The notes: a model not told the origin generated them from the letters alone. 15,929 bases of DNA from Lachnospiraceae bacterium UBA7160 (GCA_002491565.1 DKWE01000012.1:1-15929), one strand, 5' to 3'. Numbered from the stretch's first letter, positions 6,799 through 14,943 are shown. Translations and numbers: made by a program.

Positions 6799-9053
6799 AA
6801 AAGCGGGGAAGCCTGAAGCGGCGAGTCCGATGGTTTGCGGTGCAGGATGGCTGCAGACACGAGGGGCGGAGGCCAGGTGCGGCGCTGCTGCTTGCGGGCT
6901 GTCTTTTGTGTTCCGGGGTGTGGAGCACCGCCGGTTGGGCGAGGGCGGAAGCGGAATTGATGCCGGAGGTATTGGAGATAGAGGAATACGCGGATGCGGA
7001 AAGCGGGCTTCTTCCGGCGGAGGGGGGCTCTGTCTCTTCCGTATCGGATGGATTGGTTCCGGAAAGCCAGACGGTATTTCGGGAAGGGACAGATGCAGGG
7101 AAGGCAGAACCATCCGGTGTTGTGATCGAGGAGATCCTTCCGGAGCGTGAGCAGTCCGGGAGAGAAGATTTTCCGGAAAGTGGAAACTCTGAAACGGAAA
7201 AATTGCCGCAGGTTACGATCGATGGGGTGGTTCCGGAGCCTGAGATACCGGGAGGTGGGCAGGGAACGGAAGGGACAGGCCCGACGGGCGGCGTTGAGCC
7301 AGAGAACCCGGCAGGGCAGGAAACGGAGGTATCGGCAGAGCGAGAGACCGAGGGCTCACAAGGACCAGCGGGACATGAGACGGAGGAGCCGGAGGAACCG
7401 GCAGGACGCGAAACCGAGGCACCAGAGAAGCCCGGGACGATCCCACAGGAGAATAGCGGAAAGGTCTATCTGGGAATTGACAGCTACCACTGCTATGACG
7501 GAATGGAGCAGACCTTTTCGGAAGGCTATCAGCCGACTGTGGAGGATGGCGTCGTCTATCTGGCGGTCCCATTTACCTCCAGCGGCAGGCTGAAATATGA
7601 CCGGCTGACGGTGTCGCTGATTTTTGCTGAGAAGGACAACGCACCGTTTGTATTCCGGAATTACCAGAAAGAAGTGGAAAAAAAGCGGTATCTGGAGGTA
7701 AACGGCCGGATGACGGAGATCCGTGGAGGTATGGGAACTCTGGCTGTAGTGACTGCAAATGGGCAAGCCGCAGCGCCAGGAACACAGCCTGCAGCAGCGG
7801 ATACGCCGCCTGACAGGGGACAGTCTAAGAGTGCAGAGCAAAGCAAAGCTGTTGGCGCAGGTTCCGGTTCGCCGTCTGCCGCACCGGATGGTTCAGAAAG
7901 TAATGAAATGGAGACGTATCTGTATTTCTGCGAGATTCCGCTTCTGGAGAATGCCCTGCCCGGACAGTATTCTGTGACCGTGCGGGCGTGCGGCTATACG
8001 GAACAGATGGAGCAGACGGTGCTGGAGTGCCAGGTCTTCATCCGAATCCCGGAACCGCCAGCCGAGGAGCCGGATCCGGGGGAAGGAGAAGGCGGAGCAT
8101 CCGGCGGCGGGGATTACGGTGGATATTCCGGAGGAGGTTCTTCTCTGCCGGAGGTACTGCGCCAGCCGAAAATGCTGTTGGAATCCTGCAATCTTTCCGG
8201 GAAACAGCTGGAGGCAGGCAGTACAGAGACGCTGGATGTTTCCTTCCGCAACCGGAGTGATTCGCAGTCCATGTACAATTTGAAAATTATTGCATCTTCA
8301 GAGCATGAGGGACTGACCCTGGCACGCAATTCCTATTACTTTGCGCTGGTTTCGCCAGAGGAGGAGATTCATCTGGATACTACGCTGCGTGCTGTCCCGG
8401 ATGCCGCTGCAGGGATGACAACGCTGACGTTTGAGTTTGAATATGAGGACAAGGAAGGAAAGACGGCGTCGGGAAGAGAGACACTGACACTTTCCGTGGT
8501 GCAGCCGACCGATGTAGAGCTGGAAGCGGCTGAGATTCCGGCGGTGGTCTATGCGGCTGACACATTGGAACTGGATCTGAAAGCGCGGAATTTGAGCCGA
8601 ACCGGGGTCTATAACGTGCGGATGGAGCTTGCCGGAGAGGGAATGTTCCCGAACGGGGAAATATTTCTTGGAAACATGGAGGCGGGGACAGAGGATACAG
8701 GTACGATGCGCGTCTATGTCGGTACGCGGACAATGGAGAGAGTCGGTCAGGATTCCGGCTCATCGGAGCAGGAAAAATACGGGACAGTCAGCGGAACTGT
8801 CACGCTCCGGTACGAGGACGCAGGGGGAATCACCCATGAGAGTACCAGGGAATATCAGACAGAAATTAAGAAGCCGAAGGTGCTTACACTCACCGTGACA
8901 GAAGAGGAACCGGAGGCAAACTCCTGGTGGATTTCGGTCATCGCGATGGTGCTTGCGGGCCTGCTGCTTGCGGTAATAGTGCTGCTCGCGTGCCTGCGCA
9001 GAAAGAGCGTGCTGCTCGCAGAGGCGCGCAGGGCATTTGATTCCCGTGAGTAA
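6795..9053 (+). CDS. Secreted, C-terminally anchored protein with COG1361/Ig-like domains
   Basis: A 752-residue protein predicted to be displayed outside the cell. It has an N-terminal signal segment (hydrophobic about 29-48, possible cleavage after ARA at 51) and a long acidic P/E/G-rich spacer (55-220). A folded beta-rich region follows (about 222-415, interrupted by an A/P/S-rich insert at 320-368), then a glycine-rich hinge (430-450). Two Ig-like modules (about 455-568 and 570-690) resemble NEW3/COG1361 S-layer-type domains, and a C-terminal helix (711-733) has a basic cytoplasmic tail. Four imperfect ETE-ending heptads lie at 172-208. An LLAGC stretch at 32-36 looks like a lipobox but is buried in the hydrophobic core. 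The ATGA overlap with the ATPase ties it to the exporter; its role, such as cargo binding or cell-wall bridging, is unknown. Confidence 0.75.
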   Translation: MKKRGSLKRRVRWFAVQDGCRHEGRRPGAALLLAGCLLCSGVWSTAGWARAEAELMPEVLEIEEYADAESGLLPAEGGSVSSVSDGLVPESQTVFREGTDAGKAEPSGVVIEEILPEREQSGREDFPESGNSETEKLPQVTIDGVVPEPEIPGGGQGTEGTGPTGGVEPENPAGQETEVSAERETEGSQGPAGHETEEPEEPAGRETEAPEKPGTIPQENSGKVYLGIDSYHCYDGMEQTFSEGYQPTVEDGVVYLAVPFTSSGRLKYDRLTVSLIFAEKDNAPFVFRNYQKEVEKKRYLEVNGRMTEIRGGMGTLAVVTANGQAAAPGTQPAAADTPPDRGQSKSAEQSKAVGAGSGSPSAAPDGSESNEMETYLYFCEIPLLENALPGQYSVTVRACGYTEQMEQTVLECQVFIRIPEPPAEEPDPGEGEGGASGGGDYGGYSGGGSSLPEVLRQPKMLLESCNLSGKQLEAGSTETLDVSFRNRSDSQSMYNLKIIASSEHEGLTLARNSYYFALVSPEEEIHLDTTLRAVPDAAAGMTTLTFEFEYEDKEGKTASGRETLTLSVVQPTDVELEAAEIPAVVYAADTLELDLKARNLSRTGVYNVRMELAGEGMFPNGEIFLGNMEAGTEDTGTMRVYVGTRTMERVGQDSGSSEQEKYGTVSGTVTLRYEDAGGITHESTREYQTEIKKPKVLTLTVTEEEPEANSWWISVIAMVLAGLLLAVIVLLACLRRKSVLLAEARRAFDSRE
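7308..7418 (+). repeat. ETE-heptad repeats inside the surface protein gene
   Basis: The encoded spacer contains PAGQETE (172-178), SAERETE (180-186), PAGHETE (191-197) and PAGRETE (202-208), with acidic and proline-rich connectors. This is an imperfect in-frame repeat in the low-complexity stalk. Such regions often vary in length between strains, but no second strain is available here. Confidence 0.6.
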
Positions 9054-9244
9054 CAGGCAAGGCAGGCATACCAGGTATCGCCCCATTCCTGTTTAGCAGA
9101 ACCTTTTGCTTGATTTCCTGATGAACCGCGTTGGCCTTCATCAGCGATGCCGTTGAGAATGGCCTCATTTAGCCGTCTTGCACCAGACCAGTGTAGTATT
9201 ATCGGCAGTTAGCGATGGAAAAAGGAAAGGGGGAGGAAGTGAAC
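9054..9244 (+). other. Intergenic region of unknown function with an 8-bp hairpin
   Basis: This 191-base stretch separates two genes of the export locus and holds no convincing gene. It contains a perfect inverted repeat, CTGATGAA (9118-9125) and TTCATCAG (9137-9144), with an 11-base loop. No T-tract follows, so it is not a standard terminator. A weak -10-like TATTAT lies at 9197-9202 without a good -35. The reverse strand is open from 9168 leftwards but ends as a shadow of the preceding gene. Confidence 0.4.
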
Positions 9245-9940
9245 ATGCGTAGGAAAAAGAAGCTCCATGGCGCCGATTACATACTGCTTGGCTGTATTCT
9301 TGGCCTGTGCGTCCTGCTTGCGTGGTTTGGCGGACTCCTGTTTACCCGGATGAAGTCTGCCCGAAAGCTCTGCCAGGAGGTAGTGCCGCTGGGCAGGTTG
9401 GTTTATGACGAAGCCTTTCTGGAAGAAGCAAAAAAGCTGCCCGGAATCCGGTCTGTCACACCAGTATATGAGGTGACGGTCCGGATTGCAGCCGGAGATT
9501 ATACAATGGAGGCGACACTGCTCGGTGTGGATCTGCAGAGTTTCTCAATGACCGTGTCGGCATCGGAAGCTGCCGCAGTCGGCAGTGCCCCGGTGTTGCT
9601 GTTCGGTGAAAACAGCCTTGCCGGAATGACGGATCACAATGGCCATCCGGTTTCTGAAAAAAAACAGCGGGAGTTGCTGGAAAACTTTGCAGAAACGGAC
9701 TGGAGTTATCAGATTGCCGCGTCGGGCAAAGAAGGATCCGCAGGCAGCGACGCCTGGCTGCCGTGCACTGTAGCCGCTGTGTTAAAAGAGCCGTCTGATG
9801 CGATCTGCATCTCTTATGAACAGGCGGTGGAACTCTCTGGAAGGACACCCGGCACCGGGGAGCCGATTACCTCCGTACTGCTGACCGTGCAGGGGGAGGA
9901 AAACTTCCAGAATGCGAAAATGATTTTATGCCAACAATAA
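9245..9940 (+). CDS. Single-helix protein resembling the MacB/FtsX periplasmic core domain
   Basis: A 231-residue protein with one N-terminal helix (about 11-33) and an extracytoplasmic remainder. The stretch after the helix (LPGIRSVTPVYEV at about 65-77, then a LLGVD motif near 92-96 and, late, ICISYEQA and SVLLTVQG) resembles the N-terminal half of MacB-type ABC permeases: the first helix plus the MacB_PCD core. The three C-terminal membrane helices of such permeases are absent, and no continuation is visible in the 124 bases downstream. ATG 9245 is set by GGGGAGGAAGTG (9230-9241); a start at 9215 would add ten residues without a better site. It may be a truncated permease or a stand-alone accessory of the neighbouring exporter. 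The family link is by eye only. Confidence 0.65.
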   Translation: MRRKKKLHGADYILLGCILGLCVLLAWFGGLLFTRMKSARKLCQEVVPLGRLVYDEAFLEEAKKLPGIRSVTPVYEVTVRIAAGDYTMEATLLGVDLQSFSMTVSASEAAAVGSAPVLLFGENSLAGMTDHNGHPVSEKKQRELLENFAETDWSYQIAASGKEGSAGSDAWLPCTVAAVLKEPSDAICISYEQAVELSGRTPGTGEPITSVLLTVQGEENFQNAKMILCQQ

Positions 9941-9991
9941 CATAGTCTCACACACTTTTTTCGATTTCTCCTTCCCTTTCCTGCTGACATC

Positions 9992-10000
9992 TGGTAAGAT
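9992..10000 (+). promoter_or_regulatory. Candidate extended -10 promoter element
   Basis: TGG followed by TAAGAT (hexamer 9995-10000) fits an extended -10. The -35 region at 17-bp spacing (TTCCCT) is poor. It lies 65 bases before the DUF6062-like gene, where a change from the export locus to the polA cluster makes a promoter likely. Confidence 0.35.
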
Positions 10001-10064
10001 AAGAACAGAAACGATTCAGCAACAACATCTTTTGCCGCAGCAAACGGCAGATAGGGGAAAACAA

Positions 10065-10823
10065 ATGAAGGAAAAATTGTACACAATTCCACTGAATGAC
10101 GCGGTCAATGAAAATGATGAATGCCCGTTCTGCTTCATCGAGCGCAAGCTGGAGCAGGATATGATTAACTTTGTTCTGGGCAGCAGCTCCTCCTACATGG
10201 AGAGCGATATCCGCGAGCAGACCGATAAGACCGGCTTTTGCCGTGCACACCTCAAGAAAATGTTCGATTATGGAAATACTCTTGGAAATTCTCTGATTAT
10301 GAAAACACATTACCGCAAGCTGGAACAGGAATTCCAGGAGCAGGTGAAGCGGTTTACGCCGGGGAAGACTTCGTTCGCGGACCGTCTGCGCAAGCAGTCT
10401 TCCGGGACGAATCCGATTGCGGCGTGGGCGAAGGAAAAAGACTGCTCCTGCTATATCTGCAGCGGGCTTCAGGAAAACTTCGACCGGTATATGGAGACCT
10501 TCTTCTATATGTACACCAAGGATGCACAGTTTCATGACAAAATTATAAATGGCAAAGGCTTTTGCCTGCATCACTTCGGGCTGCTGGCGGAAAACGCTGA
10601 CCGCTATCTGAATGACAAGCAGAAGGCTGCATTTTATCCGGAGATGTTTGCGCTCATGGAGCGGAATCTGAAGCGTCTGGAGGAGGACATCTCGTGGCTG
10701 GTAGACAAGTTTGATTACCGCAATAAGGATGCCGACTGGAGGAACTCAAAGGATGCGCTGCAGCGCGGTATGCAGAAGCTGCATGGCGGTTATCCCGCAG
10801 ACCCGCCCTTTAAAGCAAAATAA
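10065..10823 (+). CDS. DUF6062-like protein with duplicated CxxC/CxxH metal sites
   Basis: A 252-residue soluble protein. It carries two similar modules: C20-P-F-C23 with C59-R-A-H62 (GFCRAH), and C129-Y-I-C132 (preceded by C127) with C167-L-H-H170 (GFCLHH). The distance between the halves is nearly the same in both (C23 to C59, 36 residues; C132 to C167, 35), pointing to an internal duplication with two zinc-ribbon-like sites. The N-terminus and overall pattern match my memory of the DUF6062 family in Clostridia, whose function is unknown. Start ATG 10065 follows AGGGGA at 10053-10058; an in-frame TTG at 10032 is less likely. It is 23 bases from the HC2 zinc-finger gene and probably co-transcribed with it and polA. 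It has no membrane segment. Confidence 0.8.
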   Translation: MKEKLYTIPLNDAVNENDECPFCFIERKLEQDMINFVLGSSSSYMESDIREQTDKTGFCRAHLKKMFDYGNTLGNSLIMKTHYRKLEQEFQEQVKRFTPGKTSFADRLRKQSSGTNPIAAWAKEKDCSCYICSGLQENFDRYMETFFYMYTKDAQFHDKIINGKGFCLHHFGLLAENADRYLNDKQKAAFYPEMFALMERNLKRLEEDISWLVDKFDYRNKDADWRNSKDALQRGMQKLHGGYPADPPFKAK

Positions 10824-10846
10824 GCCGGGACATGGGAGAGGAACGG

Positions 10847-11527
10847 ATGAATTGTAATGAAGCGCGCAGGATGGTGACATCCTATGTGAAAAAGGAACTG
10901 TCGGACAAGGAGCTGGAGCAGTTCCTTCATCATGTCGAGCATTGCAGAGACTGTATGGATGAGCTGGATACGTATTATACCGTATATCAGGCTTTGGATT
11001 TGCTGGATTCCGGGCAGCACCATGATTACAATTTTGGAAATATGCTCAAGGAAGATCTCCGCGCGTCGCATCGCTGGCTTGCCTGGCGGAAGGTGTGCGG
11101 AGTCCTGCTTGCAGCGCTGCTGCTTGGAACGGAGCTGCTGATGGGGTTCAGCGTCTATACCGGATTCGAGATGAAGCAGGGGCAGCAGGAATATACGTTG
11201 ATTCAGCGGGCAATGCTGCGTCTCGACCGGAAGGAAGAGGAGCGCATCAGTGAGGAACTGTCAGAAGGGAGTCAGGAAGTCTCAGAGGAGAAGGAGACAG
11301 CTGCAGAAAACCGCGCAGAGCTTCCCCAAACAGGGCCGGTTATTGAAAAACCTGCAGCGCCGGAGATATCTAATCCGGCCGGGGGATCCAATGCAGTGCC
11401 GGAGAACCCAAAGCGGGCGGAAGGATCTGGTGCGGCAGCAGGGCAAACGGATTCCGCTGCGGAAAACAGTGTTAAATCCAAAAAAGACCGGGTGGCAACG
11501 GAAAACCCGGAGCAGAAATTGAAGTAA
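10847..11527 (+). CDS. Membrane protein with HC2 zinc finger, anti-sigma-factor-like
   Basis: A 226-residue protein. The N-terminal domain has C3 and the H29-x3-C33-x2-C36 motif of the zf-HC2/ZAS fold used by many anti-sigma factors to bind sigma on the cytoplasmic side. One helix follows (about 84-105). The rest is probably outside the membrane: an acidic, coiled-coil-like part (about 110-150), then a low-complexity P/A/S/E-rich tail. ATG 10847 lies just after GGGAGAGG (10835-10842); an alternative ATG at 10832 has only a weak site. No sigma factor gene is in the window, so its partner, if any, is elsewhere. It sits 21 bases before polA, probably in the same transcript. Domain call is good; function is inferred. 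Confidence 0.8.
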   Translation: MNCNEARRMVTSYVKKELSDKELEQFLHHVEHCRDCMDELDTYYTVYQALDLLDSGQHHDYNFGNMLKEDLRASHRWLAWRKVCGVLLAALLLGTELLMGFSVYTGFEMKQGQQEYTLIQRAMLRLDRKEEERISEELSEGSQEVSEEKETAAENRAELPQTGPVIEKPAAPEISNPAGGSNAVPENPKRAEGSGAAAGQTDSAAENSVKSKKDRVATENPEQKLK

Positions 11528-11548
11528 TCAGAAGGACAGGAGGGCATC

Positions 11549-14203
11549 ATGCCGGAAAAAATCGTATTAGTCGACGGGCACAGCATTCTGAACCGCGCGT
11601 ATTATGGACTGCCAGTGCTTACCAACAGTGAGGGAAAGCACACGAATGCGGTGTACGGATTTCTGAATATTTTATTTAAGGTGCTGGAGGAGGAGCAGGC
11701 TTCCTATGTGGCGGTCGCGTTTGATCTGCATGCGCCGACCTTCCGGCACAAAATGTATGACGCGTACAAGGGCACGCGCAAGCCAATGCCGGAGGAACTG
11801 CGGGAGCAGGTGCCGCTGATGAAGGAAATGCTGACGGCGATGCAGGTGCCGGTGATGTCGCTGGAGGGCTATGAGGCAGATGATATTCTGGGTACGGTGT
11901 CCAGGCAGATGGAACGGGAGGGCCTGAAGGTATCGATTGTATCTGGCGACCGCGACCTGCTCCAGCTGGCAACAGAGGAGATTCAGGTCCGGATTCCAAA
12001 GACGAAGGCGACCGGAACGGAGATTGAAGACTACTTTGCGAAGGATGTACAGGAAAAATATCAGGTCACGCCAGTGCAGTTTATCGATGTGAAAGCGCTG
12101 ATGGGAGATGCGAGTGATAATATTCCGGGTGTGCCGGGAATCGGTGAGAAGACAGCGACTAAAATCATTGTGCAGTACGGTTCCATCGAGGAGGCGTACG
12201 CACATGTGGAGGAGATCACGCCTGCGCGGGCGCGCGAATCTTTGAGGAATCACTATGACCTGGCCCAGATGAGCAAAACACTTGCGACGATTGATCTGCA
12301 GGTCCCCTTCCGGCTGGAGCGGGAGTCTGCGCGGATTGAGAATCTCTATACACCGGAAGCGCTGGAGCTTTGCCGCAGGCTGGAATTCAAGAACCTGCTG
12401 GGCCGTTTCCAGATGACAGAGGAGGAAGAGCCAAAGCAGGACGGAGAGCAGTTTGTGCAGATTGCGGAGTTTCAGGAAGCAGAAGCGGTGCTGGATGGAC
12501 TGAAGGGAAAGCGTGCGGCATTCTGGATGGCGGCGGACGAAGGGCGGCTGTTGGGCGTTGCGGTGTGCACGGAAGCGCATAAGGCGCAGTTTCTGGTGTG
12601 CGGCGGCTTTCTGACGGAGGAATATCTGCAGGCGAAGGTGACAGAAGCTGTAGCAGGCGCTTCCTGCGCCGTCACCATCGGATTGCAGCAGCAGCTTCCG
12701 TTCCTGAACGCAGAGGAGCTTCGTGTGCGCGCAGAGGCAGGACTTTTCGATGCTGCGCTTGCCGCGTATCTGATGAATCCGTTAAAAGGCAGCTACGCGT
12801 GCGAGGATCTGGAGCGGGACTATCTGAATCAGATGGAGCCATCGCGGCAGGAACTGTTCGGAAAGAGTTCTCTCGCTGCAGCCATGGAGTCTGAGCCGGA
12901 GAAATTCCTGCGTTTCGCGTGCCGGATGGCCGACTGCGCCTACCGCGCGCAGCCGGTGCTCGCGCGGCAGCTGCAGGGAGCCGGAATGGACCGCCTGTTT
13001 GCCGAGATTGAGATGCCGCTCGTTTTTGTTCTGTATCAGATGGAGCGGGAGGGAATCGGCGTAAAGCGCGAGGAACTAAAAGCGTATGGAGATCAGCTGA
13101 CCGGGCGGATCCAGGAGCTGGAGCGGCAGATTTATGAGGAAGCGGGGGAAACCTTCAATATCAATTCCCCGAAGCAGCTTGGCGTGATTCTGTTTGAGAA
13201 GCTTGCGCTGCCGCATGGGAAAAAGACGAAGACTGGCTATTCGACTGCAGCGGATGTGCTGGAAGGGCTGGCGGAGGAGTATCCGGTCGTGGCGCACATT
13301 CTGGAATACCGGCAGCTGACCAAGCTGAAATCCACGTATGCGGACGGGCTTGCAAACTTTATTTCTGAGGATGGTCGGATCCATGGAAAATTTCATCAGA
13401 CGATTACAGCGACGGGGCGTTTAAGCAGTGCGGAGCCGAACCTGCAGAATATTCCGATCCGGATGGAGCTTGGCAGGCTGATCCGGAAGGTCTTTGTTCC
13501 GAAGCCGGGCTATGTGTTCCTGGATGCGGACTACTCCCAGATTGAGCTGCGGGTGCTGGCGCATCTGTCGGGGGATGAGATGCTGATCCAGGCTTATCAA
13601 GACGCGCAGGACATTCACACAATCACGGCGTCCCAGGTCTTCCATGTGAAGCCGGAGGAGGTGACTCCGCTGCTGCGCCGCAATGCGAAGGCAGTCAATT
13701 TCGGTATTGTCTACGGCATCAGCTCGTTTGGGCTGAGCCAGGACCTCAGCATTACGCGGAAGGAAGCAGAGGCATATATTCAGCAGTATTTTAAGACGTA
13801 TCCCGGCATCAAGGCATTTCTGGATGGGACCGTCGCGAATGCAAAAAAGAATGGATATGTGACGACCATGTTCGGCAGGCGGCGTCCGATGCCGGAGCTG
13901 AAATCCTCCAATTTCATGCAGCGTTCGTTTGGAGAGCGCGTGGCAATGAATGCGCCGATCCAGGGGACGGCAGCCGATATCATCAAGATCGCCATGCTGC
14001 GCGTCGATCAGGCGCTTCGCGCTGCGCATCTGAAGTCCAGATTGATTTTGCAGGTGCACGACGAGCTGCTGATCGAAACGGCGAAGGAGGAGCTGGAGCA
14101 GGTGCGGGAGCTGCTGCGCAGTGAAATGATGCATGCGGCGTCTCTGCGCGTGCGGCTTGAGGTGGATGTGCACTCTGGGGAGAACTGGTATGAAGCAAAG
14201 TAG
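11549..14203 (+). CDS. polA: DNA polymerase I
   Basis: An 884-residue replication and repair polymerase that removes RNA primers and fills gaps. The 5' nuclease domain (about 1-290) shows D9 in VDGHS, the YKGTRKPMPEEL arch region, EADD, SGDRD, and the MGDASDNIPGVPGIGEKTA helix-hairpin-helix region. The middle domain (about 300-470) lacks the DxE and other acidic residues of an active 3'-5' exonuclease, so proofreading is likely lost, as in Bacillus and Thermus PolI. The polymerase domain has motif A (DADYSQIELR; D661, E666), motif B (RRNAKAVNFGIVYG) and motif C (QVHDEL; H837, D838, E839), all intact. AGGAGGG at 11538-11544 supports the start. Length is normal for the family. Confidence 0.98.
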   Translation: MPEKIVLVDGHSILNRAYYGLPVLTNSEGKHTNAVYGFLNILFKVLEEEQASYVAVAFDLHAPTFRHKMYDAYKGTRKPMPEELREQVPLMKEMLTAMQVPVMSLEGYEADDILGTVSRQMEREGLKVSIVSGDRDLLQLATEEIQVRIPKTKATGTEIEDYFAKDVQEKYQVTPVQFIDVKALMGDASDNIPGVPGIGEKTATKIIVQYGSIEEAYAHVEEITPARARESLRNHYDLAQMSKTLATIDLQVPFRLERESARIENLYTPEALELCRRLEFKNLLGRFQMTEEEEPKQDGEQFVQIAEFQEAEAVLDGLKGKRAAFWMAADEGRLLGVAVCTEAHKAQFLVCGGFLTEEYLQAKVTEAVAGASCAVTIGLQQQLPFLNAEELRVRAEAGLFDAALAAYLMNPLKGSYACEDLERDYLNQMEPSRQELFGKSSLAAAMESEPEKFLRFACRMADCAYRAQPVLARQLQGAGMDRLFAEIEMPLVFVLYQMEREGIGVKREELKAYGDQLTGRIQELERQIYEEAGETFNINSPKQLGVILFEKLALPHGKKTKTGYSTAADVLEGLAEEYPVVAHILEYRQLTKLKSTYADGLANFISEDGRIHGKFHQTITATGRLSSAEPNLQNIPIRMELGRLIRKVFVPKPGYVFLDADYSQIELRVLAHLSGDEMLIQAYQDAQDIHTITASQVFHVKPEEVTPLLRRNAKAVNFGIVYGISSFGLSQDLSITRKEAEAYIQQYFKTYPGIKAFLDGTVANAKKNGYVTTMFGRRRPMPELKSSNFMQRSFGERVAMNAPIQGTAADIIKIAMLRVDQALRAAHLKSRLILQVHDELLIETAKEELEQVRELLRSEMMHAASLRVRLEVDVHSGENWYEAK

Positions 14204-14337
14204 TGTAGAGATACCTTGAGGCAGACGCCCCCTATAGGTCCTTCCCCAAGGCACTATGAGCAGGATGATGCTGACTGGCAAATAATACTGACAACTGAGA
14301 AGTTATGTAAAGAACCATAAGAACTGGAGGTCAGGAC
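14204..14337 (+). other. polA-coaE intergenic region with an imperfect hairpin
   Basis: CCTTGAGG (14214-14221) can pair with CCCCAAGG (14244-14251) at seven of eight positions around a 22-base loop that contains the palindrome CCTATAGG. No T-run follows, so it is not a standard terminator. AATAAT (14281-14286) could be a -10 but has no good -35. GGAGG at 14326-14330 is the coaE ribosome site. Confidence 0.35.
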
Positions 14338-14943
14338 ATGAAGGTTCTGGGAATTACCGGCGGGGCGGGAGCAGGAAAGAGCGAGATTCTTTCTTATATG
14401 AAGCGGCAGTACGGCGCGCATGTGATTCTGGCGGATCTGGTATCGCACGAGTTGCAGGAACCGGGCGGACTGTGCTATCAGCCGGTAGTGGAGGCATTTG
14501 GCGGGCAGATTCTGCGTGAGGACGGGAGCATTGACCGGGAGCGCCTCGGGCGGATTGTCTATGCGGACCGGGAGAAGCTGGAGCTTTTGAATCATCTGAT
14601 GCACCCGGCGATCAAGACGGCGATCCAGAGGGAGATTGCCTCCGTGCGCGCAAAGCAGGAGGTCCCGTTTATCGCGGTGGAAGCAGCGCTGATGCTGGAG
14701 GATCACTATGAGACATTCCTGGATGAGATCTGGTATGTCCATGCAGATGCCGCGATCCGGGGCAGGCGGATGCAGACGGCGCGCGGCTATTCGGCGGAGA
14801 AGGTGCGCCGTGTGCTGGAGAATCAGAAAAAAGAGGACGAATATCGCCAGGCTTGTCATTTTGTGATTGACAATAGCGGGGATTTTGTGGAAAATACAGT
14901 AGTACAAATTGATAAAGGACTGGTAGAGCATGGATTTCTGTAG
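14338..14943 (+). CDS. coaE: Dephospho-CoA kinase
   Basis: A 201-residue cytoplasmic kinase for the last step of coenzyme A synthesis: ATP-dependent phosphorylation of the ribose 3'-hydroxyl of dephospho-CoA. The P-loop is G8-x4-G13-K14-S15 within GITGGAGAGKS at the very N-terminus. Family features follow in order: the ADLVSHELQEPGG region (about 32-44), DGSIDRERLGRIVYAD (about 62-77), LNHLMHPAI (about 84-92), and a C-terminal lid with RGRRMQTARGYS. Length fits the family. GGAGG at 14326-14330 gives good start spacing. It follows polA by 134 bases and overlaps the next gene by 14 bases, a gene order I associate with Lachnospiraceae. Confidence 0.96.
   Translation: MKVLGITGGAGAGKSEILSYMKRQYGAHVILADLVSHELQEPGGLCYQPVVEAFGGQILREDGSIDRERLGRIVYADREKLELLNHLMHPAIKTAIQREIASVRAKQEVPFIAVEAALMLEDHYETFLDEIWYVHADAAIRGRRMQTARGYSAEKVRRVLENQKKEDEYRQACHFVIDNSGDFVENTVVQIDKGLVEHGFL

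Noticed and set aside
6888..6902. Lipobox (LLAGC) in the surface protein
   Set aside because: The cysteine sits in the middle of the hydrophobic segment, with another ten or so apolar residues after it. A signal peptidase I site after ARA is more consistent, although not certain.
9118..9144. Intrinsic terminator after the surface protein gene
   Set aside because: The stem is perfect but AT-rich at the base of an 11-base loop and is followed by CGATGCCG rather than a T-run.
13421..14281. 286-codon open frame on the minus strand opposite polA
   Set aside because: It is a shadow of the GC-rich third-position pattern of polA, and the + strand has unmistakable polymerase motifs throughout.
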